This document shows positions 29,803 to 38,804 of a DNA stretch of 64,000 nucleotides, in pieces; position 1 is the stretch's first letter, and each line of letters opens with the position of its first letter. The stretch lies in the NCBI RefSeq assembly GCF_005117025.1, contig NZ_SWCO01000009.1, positions 62,001 through 126,000 on the forward strand, written 5' to 3'. The notes under the pieces are model-generated. The model was not told the origin of the DNA. It worked only from the letters and a program-made list of their open reading frames with translations, and ran no database searches. This stretch comes from Alteromonas portus. Lineage in GTDB: Bacteria; Pseudomonadota; Gammaproteobacteria; Enterobacterales; Alteromonadaceae. The translations under genes and the position numbers were made by a program.

Positions 29803-30306
29803 TTAGTCTTTTAAAGGCGTAACTGAACCACTTGCTGGGTAATAGTCGAAGTAAGTACCTTTACTTAAGCTGTAGCGGCACCAATAGTTGTCTTCATCGA
29901 CATCTAACTCTGCGTAATACCTCGCGTGAATTTTAAAGCCATCTACGCGAAGCGGAGATGCAACAACTGATTGCCAAATTTTCTCACATCCCACATCAGA
30001 CAAATCCGCTGTTGGCCACCCATTGTGATTCATACGTACTGGCGTTCGGTTTATTTCGCTGCCTGAGTCGTCATAGTGTATAAGCATGATCATTGTGGTA
30101 GGTTGACGGACTCGCCATTGCCAATGAGAAGAAACAACGTGACGTTTAAACGTATTGAACTGGTCTGTTAGCGCCTTTACCGTTGTATCTTCTTCACCGA
30201 TGTGAAAAAAGTTTATTGCCAGGCCCAATGAAATGGCAAAAACCAATGCAATCGATGCTTTTATAAGGTTTTTAGTAGTATCTGAATCTTTTTTGTTGTT
30301 ATTCAT
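29803..30306 (-). CDS. MshF-like membrane protein, second copy upstream of the MSHA operon
   Basis: The protein has 167 residues with one N-terminal helix (about 15-33) and a periplasmic domain. It parallels MshF (19709-20203) along its length: a QF...FKRHVV...W block, a D-x-SGS turn, a GWP motif (NGWPTADLSDVGCEKIW against KGWPEGLEANQGNACEYLF), and a near-identical ending (YFDYYPASGSV against WFDYNAGSGVV). I infer a diverged paralogue. GAGGAAG gives it a strong ribosome site. It points the same way as mshI and lies 166 bases upstream, so it may be cotranscribed. Confidence 0.6.
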   Translation of the reverse strand: MNNNKKDSDTTKNLIKASIALVFAISLGLAINFFHIGEEDTTVKALTDQFNTFKRHVVSSHWQWRVRQPTTMIMLIHYDDSGSEINRTPVRMNHNGWPTADLSDVGCEKIWQSVVASPLRVDGFKIHARYYAELDVDEDNYWCRYSLSKGTYFDYYPASGSVTPLKD

Positions 30307-30525
30307 TCGTGCTTCCTCAGCCTAAACCGGAGTAATAAATCTCTATTTAGGGCCGGCTTTCTTCGCTGCACACATTACATTAAGTTGATATAACAACCAA
30401 CAGGTGCCCTGCAACATTACTACGTTATCGGCATTTGAAAGGAAAATTAAAGTGTCTTAAAAGAACAGGTTAAACCCAACTAAAACGTAGGAGCTTATAA
30501 CCCGTAATGGTATGGTTGTGTTAGC

Positions 30526-31116
30526 CTAACTTTTATAAACTACCTTTTGCAAAATTGTTACTCCCCAGAAATCGCTATCTTTCTCTTTTAGCTGCCAGCC
30601 TTTTTTTATCAATGCTTTTCGCGTGAAGTAGTTCGTCATACCATGTCCGAATAATACAACTCGAGGGTGATTACTGCTTATATCATCAATATGCGTGGCA
30701 AGTTTTTCCACCCTTTGCTTTGCACATTTGAAGCTTTCGAAGCGGCCTTTAGTTCCCATAAACCAAAGGGCTCTACTTAACAAAACCCAGTGCCAACTAC
30801 GTAAAGTGAAAGGCAGCTTATAATAGGGAATATCCATTTCCTTTAGATATGGTAGCTCTTTATCTATTGAAGTTACGCCATAGTGAGCCGCGGTTAGCTT
30901 TGCTCTTAAAAGCGGACTCACGGCAATATAGCTATTGTTAAGATGCGTTATTTGTTTTGGTTGACTGGCGGGATCTAAGGGAGACTTATTGTAATTACGC
31001 ACCCAGTTAGCATACTCTGCCGCATTCACTTTCTCGTTGTGAGCAGAAAGTGGCTTCCCATGGCGAATAAAAACCACTTCTTTTGGTTTACTGTTGCTAC
31101 AAACATCCCTGTTCAT
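30526..31116 (-). CDS. Histidine phosphatase superfamily protein
   Basis: The protein has about 196 residues with the histidine phosphatase signature FIRHGKP near the N-terminus and a second catalytic histidine in LFGHGMTNYF (about residue 165). No signal peptide is seen. Substrates range from sugar phosphates to phosphoproteins, and nothing here narrows them. I use the ATG at 31116 over a GTG two codons upstream. It stands alone, with 219 bases before it and 132 after it. Confidence 0.75.
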   Translation of the reverse strand: MNRDVCSNSKPKEVVFIRHGKPLSAHNEKVNAAEYANWVRNYNKSPLDPASQPKQITHLNNSYIAVSPLLRAKLTAAHYGVTSIDKELPYLKEMDIPYYKLPFTLRSWHWVLLSRALWFMGTKGRFESFKCAKQRVEKLATHIDDISSNHPRVVLFGHGMTNYFTRKALIKKGWQLKEKDSDFWGVTILQKVVYKS

Positions 31117-31248
31117 TGTCACTTCACTTAATTCGAATTTGCGATTCTACAGGCCGCTAGAATTTGCCAATGCGCTAAATTTTTTTAGACCTGTTACTAA
31201 CATGGCTTCATAGTTACTATTTTTAATAACAGGCCCAAAGTCACGATA

Positions 31249-32796
31249 CTAGGCGCTAGCTAATACCGGATCGGCAGTTTGCTTTTCATTGGCAGACAAA
31301 TTCACTTTCTGATCGATATATTGGGACAGCGCTACTTGTTGTTCTTCACTTAAACGCAGGCCATGCTTTGTTCTGCGCCAGATAACATCTTCTAGTGTAC
31401 ACGCCCATTCACACTCAATTAGATAGTCTACTTCCGCGCTGTACATGCCCGCGCCGAAGTCTACGCCCATATCGTCAGCTGAAGCTTTCCCTTTGAGGAA
31501 TTTATAGCTTAATACTCCATATTGACGTGCATAACGCTCGGCGATGTTATTTTTTAGCCATGGAAATTCATTAGTCAGTTGCTTGACCAAGGCGCTTTGA
31601 CTTTCAAATGCACCACCAGGCAGAGGCACTTCTTTTGTCCACGCCTTTTTCGCTTTAGGGAAACAAGAAACAAGCTTATCCACCGCGTGCTCAGCAAGTT
31701 TTCTGTAGGTAGTGATTTTTCCACCGAAAATGTTGAGCAACACTGGCTTACCCGTTTCACCTTTCAGTTCTACTTTATAATCGCGCGTGAGCTCTTGTGC
31801 GGACGCATTTTTTTCCTCTAATAACGGCCTTACACCACTATAAGAATGTACTATGTCACTTCGGGTAATTTTAGACTTAAAGTACGTGTTTACCACGTCT
31901 ATCAGATATTCGGTTTCCTCATCTGAAATTGCAGCGTCTGACGGATTACCTTTGAAATCCTCATCCGTTGTTCCTACTAAGGAAAAATCTCCTTCGTAAG
32001 GAATCACAAACACTATGCGTCCGTCTTTGTTCTGAAGAATATAGGCCTCTTCCGTGTCGTATAGTTTAGGTACGATGAAGTGACTACCTTTTACCATACG
32101 CATGGCATTCGGATTGCTAACGTTCACTAAGCGATCTAAAAACGATACCGCCCAAGGGCCTGCAGCATTTACAATAGACTTAGCTTTAACTGTAAACGTT
32201 TTCCCTTGTGCTGTTTTTAGTTCAACACTCCACAGATTGTCTTGCTTTTCAGCTTTAACGCATTCTGTACGGGTAAAAATTTGTGCGCCTTGATCTTGTG
32301 CAGCCAGCGCGTTCAACACCACTAAGCGTGCATCGTCTACCCACCCGTCAGAATATTCAAAACAAGTGGTAATATCGCTAACTAGTGGGCTTTCGCTGGT
32401 TGTAGAAAGCTTACGCGAACGTGGCAGCATGTTACGTTTCGCTAAAGAGTCGTATAGAAATAGCCCGATGCGAATCATCCAAGCGGGGCGTAAGTGCTTT
32501 TGATGTGGCAAGCGAAAACGCAGCGGCCACATAATGTGGGGCGCCTTTTTAAGCAGTACTTCTCGTTCAGCCAATGCTTCTTTAACTAAACGGAACTCGT
32601 AATGTTCCAAATATCTAAGACCACCATGAATAAGCTTACTACTTGAAGAGGACGTTGCACCACCTAAGTCACCTTTCTCGCACAATGCAACTGAAAGGCC
32701 ACGTCCTGCTGCGTCTAGCGCAACGCCAACGCCATTAACGCCGCCTCCAACGACTAGAACGTCTACTGTTTTTTCAGCTTCACTGTTGTGACTCAT
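31249..32796 (-). CDS. glpD: Aerobic glycerol-3-phosphate dehydrogenase
   Basis: The protein has 515 residues and an FAD-binding GGGVNGVG motif (about 17-24) followed by the GlpD blocks GLRYLEHYEFRLVKEAL and LVGTTDEDF. It oxidises glycerol 3-phosphate to dihydroxyacetone phosphate at the inner membrane and passes electrons to ubiquinone. The ribosome site is AGAGG. A GlpR-type operator lies 81-106 bases upstream of the start. Confidence 0.95.
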   Translation of the reverse strand: MSHNSEAEKTVDVLVVGGGVNGVGVALDAAGRGLSVALCEKGDLGGATSSSSSKLIHGGLRYLEHYEFRLVKEALAEREVLLKKAPHIMWPLRFRLPHQKHLRPAWMIRIGLFLYDSLAKRNMLPRSRKLSTTSESPLVSDITTCFEYSDGWVDDARLVVLNALAAQDQGAQIFTRTECVKAEKQDNLWSVELKTAQGKTFTVKAKSIVNAAGPWAVSFLDRLVNVSNPNAMRMVKGSHFIVPKLYDTEEAYILQNKDGRIVFVIPYEGDFSLVGTTDEDFKGNPSDAAISDEETEYLIDVVNTYFKSKITRSDIVHSYSGVRPLLEEKNASAQELTRDYKVELKGETGKPVLLNIFGGKITTYRKLAEHAVDKLVSCFPKAKKAWTKEVPLPGGAFESQSALVKQLTNEFPWLKNNIAERYARQYGVLSYKFLKGKASADDMGVDFGAGMYSAEVDYLIECEWACTLEDVIWRRTKHGLRLSEEQQVALSQYIDQKVNLSANEKQTADPVLASA

Positions 32797-33151
32797 AGTT
32801 TGCCTCTGCTGGTCTTAACATTTTCTTTCGCTTAATTGTTGTCTATTTGACAACCAAAAAGAAAACATGTCAACACAAAACGAACATTATCGAACATTAA
32901 AGAAAGTTAAATGAACGTACCTCTTACCATTTTTATAGAATGAAAACGGACAGACAGAAGAGATAGTTGATGGCATGACTCATACTGAGTAACCCATGTC
33001 TTATAAAAATAAGCTACGCAGCGTAATGCAGGGTGGTGTCAGATAACTTGGGAAAAAATAAGCAAAGTTACGCGCTAAGCCCAGAATAAGAATAGTTAAG
33101 AATTATGACAAAGCTGTGATCATAGCAGCAGATGGACACTGCCATTGACGA
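32797..33151. other. Gap between glpR and glpD: GlpR site plus an inverted repeat
   Basis: This 355-base gap holds the glpD control region. A GlpR-like site is at 32877-32902. An inverted repeat (AAAGCTGTGATC at 33110-33121 and GATCACGCTTT at 33150-33160) spans the glpR stop. It may act as a weak terminator for glpR, though it has a long loop with an inner GGCAG/CTGCT pairing and no T-run. Confidence 0.45.
32877..32902. promoter_or_regulatory. GlpR-type operator of glpD
   Basis: CGAACATTATCGAACATT (32881-32898) holds two CGAACATT half-sites in direct orientation. Each matches the half-site of the E. coli GlpR operator (consensus about TATGTTCGAT.ACGAACATA). Together with the site in front of glpK and the local glpR gene, a GlpR operator is likely. 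Confidence 0.65.
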
Positions 33152-33910
33152 TCACGCTTTTACAAAAGTGATATTATTTTCTTTAATAATTTTGCTTATG
33201 CTAGCCGGCGGAGTTTTATCACAAACTAAGCAATCAACTTGTGAAATATGGCCTTGTTCGACCATAGCTCGGCGTTCGAATTTACTGTAATCAGCCGCAA
33301 GAATAACGTGTTGAGTATGTTCTAAAATAGCTTGTGATACTTTAACTTCTCTAAAGTCAAAATCAAGCAACGCGCCATCTGAGCTAATACCACTGATACC
33401 GATAATGCCATAGTCCATGCGAAATTGACTGATAAAATCACAGGTTGCTTCACCGATTATTCCACCGTCGCGGTAGCGCACCTCGCCAGCAGCAATAATT
33501 ACTGAGAAGTCTTCTTTAGCCGACAAAATAGTAGCTACGTGAATGTTGTTCGTAACAACGTGAAGATTTTTATGGTTAAGCAACTTTGTAGCAATAAGTT
33601 CAGTGGTGGTACCTATGTTGATAAACAAAGACGCACCATCGGGGATCATAGCCGCTACGGCTTCTGCAATTTTCTCTTTTACTTCACTATTTTGTGTTTT
33701 ACGTTCTTGGTAAGGCGTGTTTTCCCAGCTTCGGTTCAAACCCGCGCCGCCGTGGTAGCGACTGACCACGCCATTTTCAGCCAGCTGATTTAAGTCTCTT
33801 CGAATTGTTTGAGGCGTAACGTCACAAGCACTAACCAAATCATCAATAGACATAAAACCCTGCTGCTTTATAAGCCCAACAATTTTTTCGTGTCTTTGCG
33901 TTTGGTTCAT
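33152..33910 (-). CDS. glpR: DeoR-family repressor GlpR
   Basis: The protein has 252 residues. It has an N-terminal DeoR helix-turn-helix (RHEKIVGLIKQQGF... DVTPQTIRRDLNQL, about 6-45) and a C-terminal sugar-phosphate sensor domain with the DeoRC pattern INIGTTTELIA. GlpR represses glycerol genes and is released by glycerol 3-phosphate. I use the ATG at 33910, next to a GAGG ribosome site. It lies between glpD and a divergent glpK, as expected for the regulator. Confidence 0.88.
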   Translation of the reverse strand: MNQTQRHEKIVGLIKQQGFMSIDDLVSACDVTPQTIRRDLNQLAENGVVSRYHGGAGLNRSWENTPYQERKTQNSEVKEKIAEAVAAMIPDGASLFINIGTTTELIATKLLNHKNLHVVTNNIHVATILSAKEDFSVIIAAGEVRYRDGGIIGEATCDFISQFRMDYGIIGISGISSDGALLDFDFREVKVSQAILEHTQHVILAADYSKFERRAMVEQGHISQVDCLVCDKTPPASISKIIKENNITFVKA

Positions 33911-33983
33911 CACTCATCCTCAAAAATAAAATTGAAGCAATTATACGTGCTTAAAGACGAAGTTCCCACGATAAAACGAAACG

Positions 33984-34004
33984 CAAATGTTCGTTTTCGA
34001 AAAT
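33984..34004. promoter_or_regulatory. GlpR-type operator between glpR and glpK
   Basis: AAATGTTCGTTTTCGAAAAT lies in the 158-base divergent gap. ATGTTCG matches the GlpR half-site and TTCGAAAAT a weaker inverted partner. This position can control both glpK and glpR. Confidence 0.6.
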
Positions 34005-34068
34005 ATGCCGTTGTTAAACATCTGTAAATGATGCAAACTCTATGAAAATTATCTTCAGGAGTGACCTT

Positions 34069-35553
34069 ATGGGACAACATATTCTTGCCATTGACCAAGG
34101 CACAACAAGCTCTCGCAGCATTATTTTCTCTCCGAAAGGCAGTATTGAAGCCATCGCTCAACAGGAATTTTCGCAAAAATATCCTAAGGATGGCTGGGTA
34201 GAACATGATCCAGAGGAAATTTGGGAAAGTGTTGTCACTACTTTGAAAGAAGTTTTTAATAAATGTAATTTAGCACCGTCTGATATTGCTTCTATTGGTA
34301 TAACGAACCAACGGGAAACGACATTAGTTTGGAGCAAAAGCACAGGTAAGCCGATATACCCAGCGATTGTCTGGCAAGACAGACGCACCGCACAACTTTG
34401 CCGTGAGTTAAGCGAAGATGAGGCATTTGTGTCTTATATTACTGAGTCGACAGGACTGCTACTTGACCCCTACTTCTCCGCCACTAAAGTTGCGTGGATT
34501 TTAGATAATGTAGAGGGTGCGCGCCAACAAGCCGAAAACGGTGACCTACTTTTCGGTACGGTAGATACCTTCCTTATATGGCGCCTAACTGGTGGTACAT
34601 CTCATAGAACAGACGCAACCAATGCATCTCGGACCATGCTGTTTGATATACACAATCAACAGTGGGATGAAAAACTATTAGAAAAATTCAATATCCCATC
34701 CTCAATGCTGCCTGAGGTAATGGACTGTGCCGCTGATTTCGGCGTAATTAAAGACGATATTATTGGTACCGCCATTCCTATACAAGGTGTTGCTGGAGAT
34801 CAACAAGCTGCATTAGTTGGTCAAGCTTGTTTTGAAAAAGGCATGGCTAAAAGTACTTACGGTACCGGTTGTTTTATGATCCTTAATACTGGCGACGCAC
34901 CGCTTCAGTCGAAAAATCGATTACTTACGACAGTCGGTTATCGACTAGACGGTAAAACTACATATGCGCTTGAAGGTAGTATATTCATGGCCGGCGCAAC
35001 CGTTCAGTGGCTGCGCGATGGACTTAAATTAATTGATGATGCTGCTGAGACAGAAGCATTAGCACAGCGCGCAAGGCGAGATAACGGCGTATTTTTAGTT
35101 CCTGCATTCACAGGCTTGGGTGCGCCTTATTGGGACCCAGATGCTCGAGGCGCCATTTTAGGCCTAACCCGAGATACCGGGATCAGCGAAATTGTCGCGG
35201 CGGGCCTTCAATCGGTTTGCTATCAAACCAAGGACCTTCAAAAAGCAATGGAAAGCGACGGAGCACGCCCCACTACCATTCGGGTAGATGGTGGTATGTC
35301 GCGTAACGATTGGGTAATGGGCTTCTTATCAGACATCTTAGGGGCCGAAGTAGAACGCCCTGAAATTACTGAAACTACTGCGCTAGGTGCTGCGTTTCTT
35401 GCAGGATTACAGGCGGGCGTATTCAATAGTATCGATGATTTAACCCAGTGCTGGAAGAGTGATAGCGTTTTCACTCCGCGTTTATCCAAACATGAACGCG
35501 ATCAAGCTTATGACGGCTGGAAAGCTGCTGTAGACCGTATCCGCTGTAGCTAA
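34069..35553 (+). CDS. glpK: Glycerol kinase
   Basis: The protein has 494 residues from the ATG at 34069, which has CAGGAG seven bases upstream; a longer frame to 34042 has no such site. The FGGY-kinase motifs are present: [14 protein letters not shown] at the N-terminus, GITNQRETT, and the C-terminal FGGY signature with [10 protein letters not shown]. It phosphorylates glycerol to glycerol 3-phosphate, feeding glpD. The glycerol facilitator glpF, often next to glpK, is not in the window. Confidence 0.96.
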   Translation: MGQHILAIDQGTTSSRSIIFSPKGSIEAIAQQEFSQKYPKDGWVEHDPEEIWESVVTTLKEVFNKCNLAPSDIASIGITNQRETTLVWSKSTGKPIYPAIVWQDRRTAQLCRELSEDEAFVSYITESTGLLLDPYFSATKVAWILDNVEGARQQAENGDLLFGTVDTFLIWRLTGGTSHRTDATNASRTMLFDIHNQQWDEKLLEKFNIPSSMLPEVMDCAADFGVIKDDIIGTAIPIQGVAGDQQAALVGQACFEKGMAKSTYGTGCFMILNTGDAPLQSKNRLLTTVGYRLDGKTTYALEGSIFMAGATVQWLRDGLKLIDDAAETEALAQRARRDNGVFLVPAFTGLGAPYWDPDARGAILGLTRDTGISEIVAAGLQSVCYQTKDLQKAMESDGARPTTIRVDGGMSRNDWVMGFLSDILGAEVERPEITETTALGAAFLAGLQAGVFNSIDDLTQCWKSDSVFTPRLSKHERDQAYDGWKAAVDRIRCS

Positions 35554-35580
35554 TTTTCTCTTACATTTCTTATTGTTAAT

Positions 35581-35609
35581 AAAGTGCGGTTATACACCGC
35601 ACTTTTTTT
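35581..35609 (+). terminator. Intrinsic terminator after glpK
   Basis: AAAGTGCGGT and ACCGCACTTT form a perfect 10-bp stem around a 5-base loop, followed by a T-run to 35609. It ends the glpK transcript. Confidence 0.9.
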
Positions 35610-35672
35610 ATACAAAAAAATTTTTTATAACATTGTAATTACATTGTCATTTTGTGCTAGTATTGGATCTAA

Positions 35673-35687
35673 GGTAAACGTTTCACC
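35673..35687. promoter_or_regulatory. LacI-family-type operator before the TonB receptor
   Basis: GGTAAACGTTTCACC is a near-palindrome centred on AAACGTTT, the pattern bound by LacI/GalR-family repressors. It lies 172 bases upstream of the receptor start. The same AAACGTTT core appears before the alpha-galactosidase gene (42707-42720), so both may answer to one regulator encoded elsewhere. The rest of the 250-base gap is AT-rich and shows nothing else. Confidence 0.55.
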
Positions 35688-35858
35688 TTTTACCTTAAAT
35701 AATAAATGTTATATTTTTCATAAAGTTACAAATAATAAGCGAAGAAATATAACGTTAAATGTGTAAAAGTAATGTTAATAAGCTTGATCCGCACATACTA
35801 AAAACGTAATTTAAGTGCAAAGTACGTTAAAACGTAGCCTACTCACGGAGAAAACACA

Positions 35859-38681
35859 GTGACACACAAAATTAACACATCACAGTTAGGCCCTATCGCG
35901 AAACGCTCACTTTTAGGTGTTGCTATCGCCTCTGCCCTACACGCACCGGTTGCATTTTCACAAGACGCTGATACGCAGAATGTAAACGATGCACCTGTTG
36001 AAGTTATTGAAGTCCGAGGCATTGTAAGCAGTTTGAAACGAGCAATGTCTGACAAGAAAGAAAACCTTGCTGTTTCAGACGGTATTGCAGCGGAAGATTT
36101 AGGAAAATTCCCAGATTTAAACGTTGCTGAATCACTTCAGCGTATCACTGGTGTTTCCATCGACCGTAACGGTGGTGAAGGCCAAAAAGTTACAGTTCGT
36201 GGTTTCGGCCCACAGTTTAACACTGTACTTGTAAACGGTCGCCAGCTTGCTACTGACGACGCTGGCCGCGCATTTAATTTCGACGTACTTGCTGCCGATC
36301 AAATTACTGGTGCAAATATCTACAAAAGTGGCGTTGCCAACCTTCAATCTGGTGGCATCGGCTCTACCATCAACGTATCAACAGCTCGTCCGTTCGACTA
36401 TGACGGTTTCCAAGCAGTAGGAAGCGTGAAAGGTGTGTATGAAACCCTTTCAGAAGAAACGTCTCCACAAGCCTCTTTCTTAGTTAGCAACACATTTGCT
36501 GACGATAAATTTGGTTTGCTACTTGCGGTATCTCATCAAGAGCGTCAGGTTCAAATTAACCGTATTCAAACAGCAGGTTGGCGTCCAGGTCTAACACTTT
36601 CTAACCGTGGCGATGGCGAAACGGCTGAGATTATTGCTACTGATGTTTATTTACCACGTAACTGGGACCAAGTTGTAGACCAGCAAGACAGAACCCGTAC
36701 TAATGCATCGCTTGTTGCGCAGTTTGCGCCATCTGATGATGTAACCATTACCCTAGACGGTTTTATCTCTAAGTTTGAAGTTGATTCACAGGTTACTGAC
36801 CTTGCATCATGGTTTGAACCAGACCGCGTAGGTTCTGCCACTATTTCTGAGTTTGGTACAGCTGTTCAATTTACTCAGGAAATTGACTTACACCAAGGTA
36901 GCGGTAACCCAGCATCTGACTTCGTTTCATCAACCCGTGGTGTGCGTGATGTAACTAACAAAGGGTTCGGTTTAAATGTTGATTGGCAGGTAACTGACGC
37001 CCTTTCAGCAACCTTCGATGTTTCAACATCTGAAGCGGAAAACGACGTTGCTGGCGAAGGTCGCTTTAACGTTGTGGGTATTATCAACAACTACGAGTTT
37101 GACAGCACAGGTGGTACACCTACTGTAATTCACGACGGTTTCGGCAATGGTCAATTACCTGATATTTCGCTTAACCGCCTTCACTATAACGACTTAGGTA
37201 ACGTTGTTGCGTCTGAAGACGAAGTAACAGAATACAAAGCTGACTTCACTTACCTTGCTGACTCTGACGTTTTCCGTAAAGTTGACTTCGGTATTTTGCG
37301 TTCAGAGCGTGAGAAGTTCGTTTTCCAAGAGTTTGCGTCACAATGTGCATTCTGTGGTTATGGCACAGCAGCGCCAATCGATGAACTGAACATTCGTCCG
37401 TTCACCGCGAACAACTTCTTCAGCGGTCTGATTGACACTTGGTACACATACGATGGCGATGCATACCTAGATTACCTTGCTTCTCAAGGTGCGCCAGTAG
37501 TACCAACGCTTCAGCCTAACTATTACAACATCGAAGAAGACGTAACCGCGCTTTACGCTAACTTCGAATTTGGTTATGACATCGGTGATATGCCGTTAAC
37601 CATGAACTTCGGTGCCCGTTACGAAGAAACCAGTGTTTCAGTTTCTGCCGTACAAGCACTTATCGCTGACGTTGTTCCTACAACTGACTTAACCTTGTTC
37701 TCGAATGTTTTCGCTCCAGCAGAAAACATCACAGGTTCATCTTCATACGCAAACCTTCTACCTAGCCTGAACGTTAAGCTAGAAGTACAAGAAGATATGA
37801 TTGTTCGCTTCTCTCGCTACGACTCTTTGACACGTCCTACTATGTCTCAGATGTCTCCAGCGACCACTTTCAACGAGCCTCGTCGTCAAAACCTACAGGC
37901 AAGCGGTGGTAACCCTGACCTTAAGCCATTTAGCGCTGAAAACTGGGATCTATCATTTGAGTGGTATTACAGCGACGATTCTGTGTTCTCGTTTGCAGTG
38001 TTTAGCAAAGAAGTAGAAGACTTCATTGTTACACTTTCTGGCGATGAAACTTATACCATGACTAACCGTCTGCCAAATGACTATCGCTGTGCGGCTGAAG
38101 ATTGTGCGGTGGGCGTATCGCTTGACCCACAAGACCCTGATCGCGACGTAGTGGCTGACACAGAAGAGCTTAATGGTGCAAGTGAAGTTTATACTGTTAC
38201 CCGCCCTCAAAACGGCGAAACAGCGACAGTTAATGGTTACGAAGTAGCAATTACCCACGTATGGGATAACGGCTTTGGTGTAACCGCTAACGCGACTGTA
38301 GTTAACAGTGATGCGGAAGTGTCTGGTGATACAACGCAGACATTTGCACTAGCTGGTCTTGGTGATTCACAGAACCTTATCGTTTTCTACGAGCGCGATG
38401 CGTTCCAGGCACGTGTAGCGTTTAACAACCGTGAGTCGTTCCTATTTGCACTAGATAACACTGAAGTTGGTGGCGCTACAGGCGAGCCAATTACTACTGA
38501 AACCTACGGTCAGTGGGATGTAAGTGCAAGTTACGACATCAACGAGCACCTTACGGTATTTGTTGAAGGTATTAACGTAACGGAAGAAGAGCTTACGCAA
38601 GTAGGTCGCTTCCCAGACCAAATTTACTCAATTGAAGACAATGGTGCTCGCTACTCTGTAGGTATCCGAGGCTCATTCTAA
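35859..38681 (+). CDS. TonB-dependent receptor, likely for galactosides
   Basis: The protein has 940 residues with a signal peptide (about 1-34, ...ALHAPVAFSQ). A plug domain follows, with the IVSSLKRAMSDKKE and VAESLQRITGVSIDRNGGEG blocks (about 55-110) typical of carbohydrate TonB receptors in Alteromonadales and Caulobacter. The C-terminal beta-barrel ends in aromatic F (GIRGSF). The GTG start has ACGGAG eight bases upstream. It heads the locus with a halogenase, SapC, symporter and GH36 enzyme, so I infer uptake of alpha-galactosides. Substrate is from context only. Confidence 0.85.
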   Translation: MTHKINTSQLGPIAKRSLLGVAIASALHAPVAFSQDADTQNVNDAPVEVIEVRGIVSSLKRAMSDKKENLAVSDGIAAEDLGKFPDLNVAESLQRITGVSIDRNGGEGQKVTVRGFGPQFNTVLVNGRQLATDDAGRAFNFDVLAADQITGANIYKSGVANLQSGGIGSTINVSTARPFDYDGFQAVGSVKGVYETLSEETSPQASFLVSNTFADDKFGLLLAVSHQERQVQINRIQTAGWRPGLTLSNRGDGETAEIIATDVYLPRNWDQVVDQQDRTRTNASLVAQFAPSDDVTITLDGFISKFEVDSQVTDLASWFEPDRVGSATISEFGTAVQFTQEIDLHQGSGNPASDFVSSTRGVRDVTNKGFGLNVDWQVTDALSATFDVSTSEAENDVAGEGRFNVVGIINNYEFDSTGGTPTVIHDGFGNGQLPDISLNRLHYNDLGNVVASEDEVTEYKADFTYLADSDVFRKVDFGILRSEREKFVFQEFASQCAFCGYGTAAPIDELNIRPFTANNFFSGLIDTWYTYDGDAYLDYLASQGAPVVPTLQPNYYNIEEDVTALYANFEFGYDIGDMPLTMNFGARYEETSVSVSAVQALIADVVPTTDLTLFSNVFAPAENITGSSSYANLLPSLNVKLEVQEDMIVRFSRYDSLTRPTMSQMSPATTFNEPRRQNLQASGGNPDLKPFSAENWDLSFEWYYSDDSVFSFAVFSKEVEDFIVTLSGDETYTMTNRLPNDYRCAAEDCAVGVSLDPQDPDRDVVADTEELNGASEVYTVTRPQNGETATVNGYEVAITHVWDNGFGVTANATVVNSDAEVSGDTTQTFALAGLGDSQNLIVFYERDAFQARVAFNNRESFLFALDNTEVGGATGEPITTETYGQWDVSASYDINEHLTVFVEGINVTEEELTQVGRFPDQIYSIEDNGARYSVGIRGSF

Positions 38682-38697
38682 GATTTGTGAGTGTTCT

Positions 38698-38764
38698 GGC
38701 AGGGGTAATACCCTGCCATTTATCCATAAGCCTATTGGCAAAACGAGTACGTTTATGGATAAAT
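38698..38764 (+). other. Tandem hairpins between receptor and halogenase genes
   Basis: GGCAGGG/CCCTGCC (38698-38717) forms a 7-bp stem. Next to it, ATTTATCCATAA (38718-38729) is repeated inverted at 38753-38764, giving a 12-bp stem with a 23-base loop. T-runs are weak. These probably mark partial termination or an mRNA-processing or stability site that keeps receptor mRNA above that of the following genes. Confidence 0.5.
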
Positions 38765-38804
38765 GTAGAAAGCAGTCATAATTTCATTTAAGCAGTGTTG
38801 TTTC

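Noticed and set aside
35581..35605. AAGTGCGGT, the Haemophilus DNA uptake word, inverted in the glpK terminator
   Set aside because: One occurrence in a terminator stem is expected by chance and the organism is not in the Pasteurellaceae.
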